The notes beneath the pieces were generated by a model. It was not told the origin of the DNA and made no database searches. It saw only the letters and a list, made by a program, of their open reading frames with translations. From contig SLHN01000058.1 in assembly GCA_007136145.1 (NCBI GenBank), positions 1 to 9,991 on the forward strand: a stretch of DNA of 9,991 nucleotides. The letters are read 5' to 3'. How positions within the stretch are numbered: position 1 is the stretch's first letter; every line of letters begins with the position of its first letter. Source of the DNA: Thioalkalivibrio sp. Its GTDB lineage: Bacteria; Pseudomonadota; Gammaproteobacteria; Ectothiorhodospirales; Ectothiorhodospiraceae. Below, piece by piece: positions 6,375 through 9,991 of this stretch. Made by a program: the position numbers and the translations under genes.

Positions 6375-6819
6375 TAATTTAGTTTAATCCACCGACCCGC
6401 AACCTCGACGAGAGCGCCTGCGAGATAGCCTGCGATCAGTTCGGTTTCAATCGGTTTGGTGCTGATCGCGCGAAGCGCGCCGTGGTAGTGCCGCGAGAGG
6501 TCCGCAATCCGTGCGGTGAGCTGTCGACACACCGGGGCGCCGTCCACGTGGCCAAAGATCCGGCGATACAGTTCCTCGTGGCGCTCGACGTGCTCGAAGA
6601 ACGAATAGCTCAAAGGATGCCCGTTGAGCAGCAAGGAATCCGGGTCGAGCGCCGAGCTGCCTGCCATCAGTGTTGGGTATTCGCTTCGAAAGAGGGACGT
6701 CAGGTGTTCGACAACGGGCTCCCACGGTTGCTGGAACTGCAGATAAAAGGTAGAGCGGCTGACGCGGCTTGTGCGAGCTGTGCGCGTGTTCGCTCAACAC
6801 GGGGATCGGTCTCGGACAT
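6374..6819 (-). pseudogene. TetR-family regulator, internally deleted and 3'-truncated
   Basis: The N terminus reads MSETDPRVERTRAQLAQA from the ATG at 6819. Homology then jumps frame to SRVSRSTFYLQFQQPW, the TetR recognition helix. About 20-25 residues of the helix-turn-helix domain are missing and the original frame stops soon after. The second frame continues through the ligand domain (FFEHVERHEELYRRIFGHVD, YLAGALVEVAGRWIK) and ends in a TAA at the junction repeat, losing the usual C-terminal tail. It is therefore damaged twice and cannot bind DNA normally. It diverges from the CPBP gene across a region with operator-like symmetry, so it probably once controlled that gene and itself. Confidence 0.82.
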
Positions 6820-6846
6820 CTGTACACTATCCTACATCTGTCCGAG
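6811..6846. promoter_or_regulatory. TetR operator-like repeats between divergent genes
   Basis: Two overlapping symmetries: CTCGGACA (6811-6818) against TGTCCGAG (6839-6846), and TGTA (6821-6824) against TACA (6833-6836) with an 8-bp spacer. ACATCTGT also occurs as a direct repeat at 6816-6823 and 6834-6841. They cover the TetR start codon and promoter, as expected for an autoregulatory site. Confidence 0.5.
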
Positions 6847-6857
6847 AACTTTCACAA
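6820..6857 (-). promoter_or_regulatory. TetR promoter, near-leaderless
   Basis: On the minus strand, TTGTGA (6857-6852) and TAGGAT (6834-6829) are spaced 17 bp apart, 9 nt before the ATG at 6819. It overlaps the operator-like repeats. No Shine-Dalgarno sequence is visible. Confidence 0.45.
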
Positions 6858-6866
6858 GGTTTCCGG

Positions 6867-6879
6867 TAGATTCGCGCGC
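6867..6879 (+). promoter_or_regulatory. Possible -10 of the CPBP gene
   Basis: TAGATT (6867-6872) lies 7 nt before the ATG at 6880, with no ribosome site in between. There is no convincing -35, so this is weaker than the other candidates. Confidence 0.25.
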
Positions 6880-7364
6880 ATGGAAACACTATCGATTATG
6901 TCAACGTATCTCGTTCGGGTGGTGCCGGGGCTGGTTTTCACCCGCCCCAACGCCGCAGCGCGGGTGGCGCTCTATCTGCTGGTCTTTGTGCTGTTGCGGC
7001 GCGGCTGCTTCCGGCGATCCTGGTATTCGCAATGCTGGGCAATCTGCTGGAAGAGCTGCTCTTTCGTGGGTACGTTCTCGAAGGGTTGAAGCGGCGCCAC
7101 GCCGACCGGGCACGCAGGCGCGCTGCAGACCGGGGCAACGCCGGGCGCTCCGGTTGGGTAACACCCGGCGTCCAGTCGGGGCTGGTATTCGCGCTCTGCC
7201 AAGTCTTTCTGGCAACCACCGTCAGTTCCGTGGGGGTGCCTCTTCTGCTGTTCACGCTGTGGGAAGGGATCATCGCGGGTCTCGTCGGCGAGAAGTACGG
7301 CGTGCTTCCCGCGACCATCACCCACGGAGGAGCGATCTTTCTGCTCAGCTCCGGGCTGGTGTAG
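6880..7364 (+). pseudogene. CPBP intramembrane protease, frameshifted
   Basis: Membrane glutamic protease/Abi-like family (CAAX protease and bacteriocin-processing). The first frame (METLSIMSTYLVRVV, then ARVALYLLVFVLL) holds the first membrane helix. The rest lies in another frame: LLPAILVFAMLGN, the EExxxR motif in LLEELLFRGYVLEGL, a hydrophobic helix SGLVFALCQVFL, and HGGAIFLLSSGLV at the end. One missing base near 6985-7005 would explain the shift. In addition the FxxxH motif reads FALCQ (CAA at 7200-7202), one base from His, so the product might be inactive even if the frame were restored. Start choice (6880 or 6898) is uncertain because neither has a Shine-Dalgarno sequence. A sequencing error could explain the shift but not the Gln. 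Confidence 0.75.
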
Positions 7365-7403
7365 GCGCGGGTGGGGCAGTACACTGTGCGGGGAGTGCAG
7401 GAA

Positions 7404-7814
7404 ATGTCCGGAGAACGCAATCTCGCCATCCTCCTTCAATCACTGAACCCGCAACTCGATCCCGACGACTACGTGTTCTGTTCGGTCCCGGTCGGCGAGG
7501 AGGTTGGCCTGACGGGGGAAGCATGGGCGATGATCCGCGAGTCAGAGGGCGTGACGCTGATTATGACGAGGACGGCGGCGGACCGCAATCGCCTGCCGTA
7601 CGAGGCGCTGTTTCGCAGGATCACCCTGAACGTGCATTCCAGCCTTGAGGCGGTCGGCTTGACCGCCGCGGTTTCCTCCCGGATCGCAGAATGGGAGATC
7701 AGCGCAAACGTAGTGGCTGCCTTCCATCACGACCACATTTTTGTTCCGCGCGGAGACGCCGAACGGGCTCTGGCGGCTCTGGAGGGATTGGGTCGCGGTG
7801 ACCACGAGCGGTGA
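7404..7814 (+). CDS. ACT-domain protein (COG3602/ACT_7-like)
   Basis: 136 residues. It begins MSGERNLAILLQSLNPQLDP, with the family-like stretches YVFCSVP, EAWAMIRESEGVTLIMT, RRITLNVHSSLEAVGLTAAV and HHDHIFVPRGDAERALAALE. This fits the small cytosolic proteins with paired ACT domains, which usually sense amino acids; no ligand can be assigned here. I prefer the ATG at 7404, preceded by GGGGAG at about 8 nt, over the in-frame GTG at 7371, because homology starts at MSGERN. It lies 39 bp after the CPBP frame and may share its transcript. Confidence 0.82.
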   Translation: MSGERNLAILLQSLNPQLDPDDYVFCSVPVGEEVGLTGEAWAMIRESEGVTLIMTRTAADRNRLPYEALFRRITLNVHSSLEAVGLTAAVSSRIAEWEISANVVAAFHHDHIFVPRGDAERALAALEGLGRGDHER

Positions 7815-7857
7815 CGGTGATGTCGAGTTGTCAGATGAGCCGCACCACCGGCGGACA

Positions 7858-7893
7858 TTGTGAATTGAGCCCGGAGGCCGTATACTACTGTCG
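7858..7893 (+). promoter_or_regulatory. Promoter of the EFR1 gene, leaderless type
   Basis: TTGTGA (7858-7863) and TATACT (7881-7886) are separated by exactly 17 bp, with 7 nt to the GTG start at 7894. Transcription would start at or beside the GTG. A GGAGG at 7873-7877 lies between the -35 and -10 and too far (16 nt) from the start to serve as a ribosome site. Confidence 0.6.
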
Positions 7894-8730
7894 GTGAAAC
7901 TCTACTATTTCACAGGAACGGGAAACTCTCTCGCTGTGGCGCGACAACTCGCACGCGAGATACCAGAGGCGGACCTGCGGCCCATCATCGGTGTTGATCC
8001 CGGTGACCGCCCAACGGGTGCGCTTGGCATGGTCTTCCCGGTTCATATGATCAGTGTCCCGATTCCGGTCCGCAAGTACCTGGAAAGTGCCGACCTGAGT
8101 GGTCTGGATTATTTCTTCGCCGTTGCCACGCACGGCGGAACCCCGGGCAACGTTGGCGGGTTCATCAACCATCTACTCAACCGACGCGGCAGTCGCCGGT
8201 TGGATGACTTCTTCACGATCCGCATGATTCTCAATACTCCCAAAGGAGTCGCTCCCCGACCGCTCATGACCATGAACTGGGCGGAAAAGATCGCAACGCG
8301 AGAGGTGCACGCGATGCTCGAGCGGACTGACGCCGAGTTATCCGTGATCGCAGGGACGATCATTGCGCGTCGCCGGAATGCCGAGATTCCGGAAAGCCCA
8401 ATCGCGCAGAACCAGTCGCTGCACGCGGGTGGCCTCAGTCGGCTGCTCTGGAAAGTGACCGATGGATCGCGACCTGAACTGGACTTCCTCCTGGACGAGG
8501 AGTCCTGCACGAAATGCGGGATCTGTTGCCGGGTGTGCCCCACCGGCAGGGTCAGGCTGACAGTCGCCACGCCCCGGTGGGATGACTCCCGGCAGTGCTG
8601 GTTCTGTTATGCCTGTTTCAATTTCTGTCCTGAGCAGGCCGTCGGTGTGAAGCACTACACCTTCAAGACCGGACGCTACCACCACCCGCAGATCAGCGCT
8701 GACGAGGTTGCTGCGCAGAAGTTCTGCTGA
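7894..8730 (+). CDS. EFR1-type flavodoxin/ferredoxin fusion protein
   Basis: 278 residues joining a flavodoxin-like domain to a bacterial-type ferredoxin. The N terminus carries the FMN phosphate loop YYFTGTGNSLAVAR. ATHGGTPGNVGGF marks a second flavin-side loop. Two [4Fe-4S] motifs follow: CTKCGICCRVCP (Cys205, 208, 211, 215) and CWFCYACFNFCP (Cys235, 238, 241, 245). This is the EFR1-type arrangement of anaerobes and facultative anaerobes, expected to carry electrons between flavin and iron-sulfur centres in the cytoplasm; the partner is unknown. The start is a GTG, chosen because MKLYYFTGTGN is the true N terminus of the family. Both cluster sets are complete, so it looks functional. Confidence 0.9.
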   Translation: MKLYYFTGTGNSLAVARQLAREIPEADLRPIIGVDPGDRPTGALGMVFPVHMISVPIPVRKYLESADLSGLDYFFAVATHGGTPGNVGGFINHLLNRRGSRRLDDFFTIRMILNTPKGVAPRPLMTMNWAEKIATREVHAMLERTDAELSVIAGTIIARRRNAEIPESPIAQNQSLHAGGLSRLLWKVTDGSRPELDFLLDEESCTKCGICCRVCPTGRVRLTVATPRWDDSRQCWFCYACFNFCPEQAVGVKHYTFKTGRYHHPQISADEVAAQKFC

Positions 8731-8769
8731 CGGCGGCGTCCGGATGGTGAGGTGACGTTCGCGAGCTAC

Positions 8770-8917
8770 AGTGCGGTGCGGAGATGAAGGTGATCGCTGT
8801 CATCGAGGATCCCGACGAGCTGCGGCGGATTCTCCGGCATCTGGTCAAGGTCGGGCGGTCCCCAGCGGGATTCGATCCCGATCGCCTCAATTGATCATTT
8901 CCTCCGGCACGCTCCAC
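8770..8917 (+). repeat. Direct repeat copy 2: IS91-type 3' end
   Basis: Second copy of the 989-1136 sequence, same orientation, 7 mismatches in 148 bp. The left break falls 39 bp after the EFR1 stop codon and the right break exactly where copy 1 enters its hairpin. Confidence 0.95.
8772..8894 (+). pseudogene. IS91-family transposase remnant (last 40 codons)
   Basis: In-frame with the intact copy, it reads CGAEMKVIAVIEDPDELRRI through GFDPDRLN and the TGA stop at 8892-8894. It keeps half of the C-terminal zinc ribbon and nothing of the HUH or tyrosine motifs, so it is only a scar. Coding differences from the left copy are few (KI to KV, P to A, S to P), and other changes are silent. Confidence 0.9.
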
Positions 8918-8983
8918 CGGTATTTGTCGTGCTGTTGTCGCGAGTGTGCTCAATCGGCTTTCATATTCGGAAAGGGGCCGGAT

Positions 8984-9289
8984 ATGAGCATCGAGATCGT
9001 TATGATTCCTTCTAATTTTCGTGCTGATGTGAAACGGGCGATTGAAATATTGCGGGAACATGGCGCTGAAGAGATCTATGTTTTTGGGTCGGTGGTTCAT
9101 CCGTGGAGCGGAGACGAACCGAACGATATCGACCTGGCCGTATCGGGATTGCCGCCGAGGCGCTTCCTGCATGCCTACGGGATACTTCTTGGAGAACTTG
9201 AACATCCGTTCGACTTAGTCGACCTGGATTCTGATGATCGGTTCAGTCGCAAGATTCGGGAACGAGGTAAGCTTGAGCGAGTGGCGTGA
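8984..9289 (+). CDS. MNT-domain nucleotidyltransferase (MntA-like antitoxin)
   Basis: 101 residues of the minimal nucleotidyltransferase family. The motif is YVFGSVVHPWSGDEPNDIDL: Gly35-Ser36 and the metal-binding Asp48 and Asp50, with one extra residue in the usual GS-x10-DxD spacing. FDLVDLDSDDRFSRKIRERG follows. In HEPT/MNT (type VII) modules the MNT enzyme AMPylates the HEPT ribonuclease and silences it. A GGGG-rich ribosome site lies 7 nt before the ATG. The HEPT partner starts within its last codons, but that partner is broken here, so this enzyme is an orphan. Base composition looks more AT-rich than in neighbouring genes, which suggests separate acquisition. Confidence 0.85.
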   Translation: MSIEIVMIPSNFRADVKRAIEILREHGAEEIYVFGSVVHPWSGDEPNDIDLAVSGLPPRRFLHAYGILLGELEHPFDLVDLDSDDRFSRKIRERGKLERVA

Positions 9290-9565
9290 GCTTATCAACC
9301 GCGTGAATGAAGAGCTTGAACAACTTGACGCTGAACTGAGCGGCGTGAAGCCTCTGTTCGTCAAGTTGGCGAACAGAGATCCTGACGAAATCGAAATGCG
9401 AGCGGCGGCATTGTCGGTTCATGCGTTCTACAACGGGATTGAGAACGTATTCTTGCTCATAGCGAAGCATTATTGATCGACAAGTACCAAGCGGGTTGCG
9501 GTGGCATCGGCAGCTTCTGGACCGTATGAGTGAGAGCACTGATCGACGGCCGCCAATTGTTGATA
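9273..9565 (+). pseudogene. HEPT-like toxin, frameshifted and 3'-truncated
   Basis: Begins at TTG 9273 with GAGG 5 nt upstream, overlapping the MNT gene by 17 nt. The first frame reads SEWRELINRVNEELEQLDAE through HAFYNGIENVFLLIAKH and stops at 9474-9476. Homology resumes one base out of frame as IDRQVPSGLRWHRQLLDRMS then ESTDRRPPIV, so a one-base insertion near 9471 broke the gene. It then runs into antisense VapC sequence near 9555-9570. The expected C-terminal part with the RX4-6H ribonuclease motif is absent. It is a dead toxin. The right boundary is approximate. Confidence 0.8.
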
Positions 9566-9600
9566 AAGATGAAGCTGTGTGTATCCAGGAGATAGTTCAT
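9565..9600 (-). pseudogene. VapC toxin remnant, first ~11 codons only
   Basis: On the minus strand an ATG at 9600 overlaps the antitoxin stop as ATGA and reads MNYLLDTHSFI, the canonical VapC start with its first catalytic Asp. After this the sequence turns into the antisense of the HEPT gene and PIN-domain homology ends. The remainder of the toxin (about 115 residues) has been deleted. The frame continues through unrelated codons to a stop near 9461. Confidence 0.72.
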
Positions 9601-9839
9601 TTCACGTCAAGAAACTCTTGTTCAGTGATCTTGAAATCGTCAGCAAAAACAACCTTGACCTTCCCGTCAAGAATGCCGAGTTTGTGTTGTTTCTTCTCTT
9701 CGGAATCGACGTAGGGGACTATCATCGCAACTGGTTCCTTCTTTTTGCCGTATAGTATCCCGAAAGACTCCCCTTGCTTCACTTTCGCGAGGACCTCTGA
9801 GAACTGTGCCTTGAACTCACCGACGGGAAGGGCCTTCAT
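9597..9839 (-). CDS. Phd/YefM-type antitoxin, toxin lost
   Basis: 80 residues. The N terminus MKALPVGEFKAQFSEVLAKV and then GESFGILYGKKKEPVAMIVPY is the Phd/YefM DNA-binding fold. The C-terminal GILDGKVKVVFADDFKITEQ is the usual toxin-binding tail. The stop codon overlaps the start of the VapC remnant, confirming it as a former Phd/VapC pair. The gene is Lys-rich and AT-richer than the surrounding island. It differs clearly from the antitoxin at 1902-2141, so it is unlikely to be a recent duplicate. An orphan antitoxin can persist as an anti-addiction factor or repressor; that role is inference. Confidence 0.85.
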   Translation of the reverse strand: MKALPVGEFKAQFSEVLAKVKQGESFGILYGKKKEPVAMIVPYVDSEEKKQHKLGILDGKVKVVFADDFKITEQEFLDVK

Positions 9840-9885
9840 ACTCCACTACTAAACCCGTGTCATTTTCTTGTCAACTTGTCAAGAA
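9840..9885 (-). promoter_or_regulatory. Promoter and operator-like repeat of the orphan antitoxin
   Basis: On the minus strand, TTGACA (9874-9869) is followed after 16 bp by TTAGTA (9852-9847), 7 nt before the ATG. The -35 lies in an inverted repeat, TTCTTG (9865-9870) against CAAGAA (9880-9885), which also contains two tandem CTTGTCAA words. This fits Phd-type autoregulation. The -10 is a poor match. Confidence 0.4.
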
Positions 9886-9928
9886 CGGGGGCCGACTGTC
9901 ATATGCGTGCGACCGCCACCTTCCTCCC

Positions 9929-9991
9929 CTAAAACCCCAGATCAATCAACCACCTCGCCAACTCAGCTTCCCGCGCCTTGAGCGCTGCGCC
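9929..9991 (-). CDS. Possible C-terminus of an edge-crossing gene
   Basis: The last 63 bases, read on the minus strand, give GAALKAREAELARWLIDLGF and then TAG. The peptide is amphipathic and gene-like, but 20 residues are too few to identify a family. If real, the gene runs in from the right of the window and ends 89 bp upstream of the orphan antitoxin start. Confidence 0.4.
   Translation of the reverse strand, partial: GAALKAREAELARWLIDLGF

Noticed and set aside
6482..7648. 388-codon open frame on the plus strand
   Set aside because: It crosses the TetR remnant, the CPBP gene and the ACT gene in a different frame and gives an Arg/Ser/Gly-rich product without family features.
8693..9205. 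170-codon minus-strand frame across the right transposase scar
   Set aside because: It is antisense to the transposase end and the MNT gene. Similar antisense sequence occurs over the left copy only because the DNA is repeated.
9496..9714. Independent small gene on the plus strand
   Set aside because: The first part is the out-of-frame continuation of the HEPT gene, and the rest is antisense to the VapC remnant and the Phd-type antitoxin.
1..9991. CRISPR array, tRNA or rRNA
   Set aside because: No regularly spaced repeats, cloverleaf-like sequence with a CCA end or rRNA core sequence was recognised on either strand.

Overview
The window reads as bacterial accessory DNA. It is GC-rich by eye, with short genes on both strands, a transposase at the left edge, several toxin-antitoxin type modules and a high share of broken genes. 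No rRNA, tRNA or CRISPR array was seen. The host cannot be fixed from sequence alone. The gene mix (IS91-like transposase, EFR1-type flavodoxin/ferredoxin, YcaQ-like glycosylase, VapBC, MNT/HEPT) would suit a free-living spirochaete or another environmental Gram-negative, but this is a weak inference. Several first-in-unit genes lack a Shine-Dalgarno sequence and have a -10-like hexamer 6-9 nt before the start codon, which suggests leaderless transcripts. Internal operon genes carry GGAGG-type sites.

Layout. 1-1160: 3' part of an IS91-family transposase, ending in a perfect hairpin. 1160-1518: debris with a short repeat and an orphan reading frame. 1519-4439 (minus strand): a compact gene row that reads, in transcription order, YcaQ-like DNA glycosylase, small hypothetical protein, AbiEii-like nucleotidyltransferase, NIF3/YqfO-like protein, Phd-like antitoxin and VapC toxin. 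4574-5896 (plus): tandem-domain VOC/PhnB-like protein and a DUF1801 protein. 5930-6819 (minus): a 5'-truncated metallo-beta-lactamase RNA-processing gene and a broken TetR regulator, meeting at a second copy of the short repeat. 6880-7364 (plus): frameshifted CPBP membrane protease. 7404-7814: ACT-domain protein. 7894-8730: EFR1-type ferredoxin. 8770-8917: second copy of the transposase 3' end. 8984-9839: an MNT/HEPT pair (plus) and a Phd/VapC pair (minus) facing each other, with both toxin genes cut off at their meeting point. 9929-9991: possible end of another minus-strand gene.

The direct repeats of the transposase 3' end (989-1136 and 8770-8917) bracket about 7.6 kb of cargo, as expected if IS91-type one-ended transposition or recombination built this island. 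The clearest functional units are the complete VapBC pair, the glycosylase/nucleotidyltransferase row and the EFR1 redox protein. The rest shows active decay: at least five damaged genes (MBL nuclease, TetR, CPBP, HEPT, VapC-2), while both antitoxins at the right end stay open.
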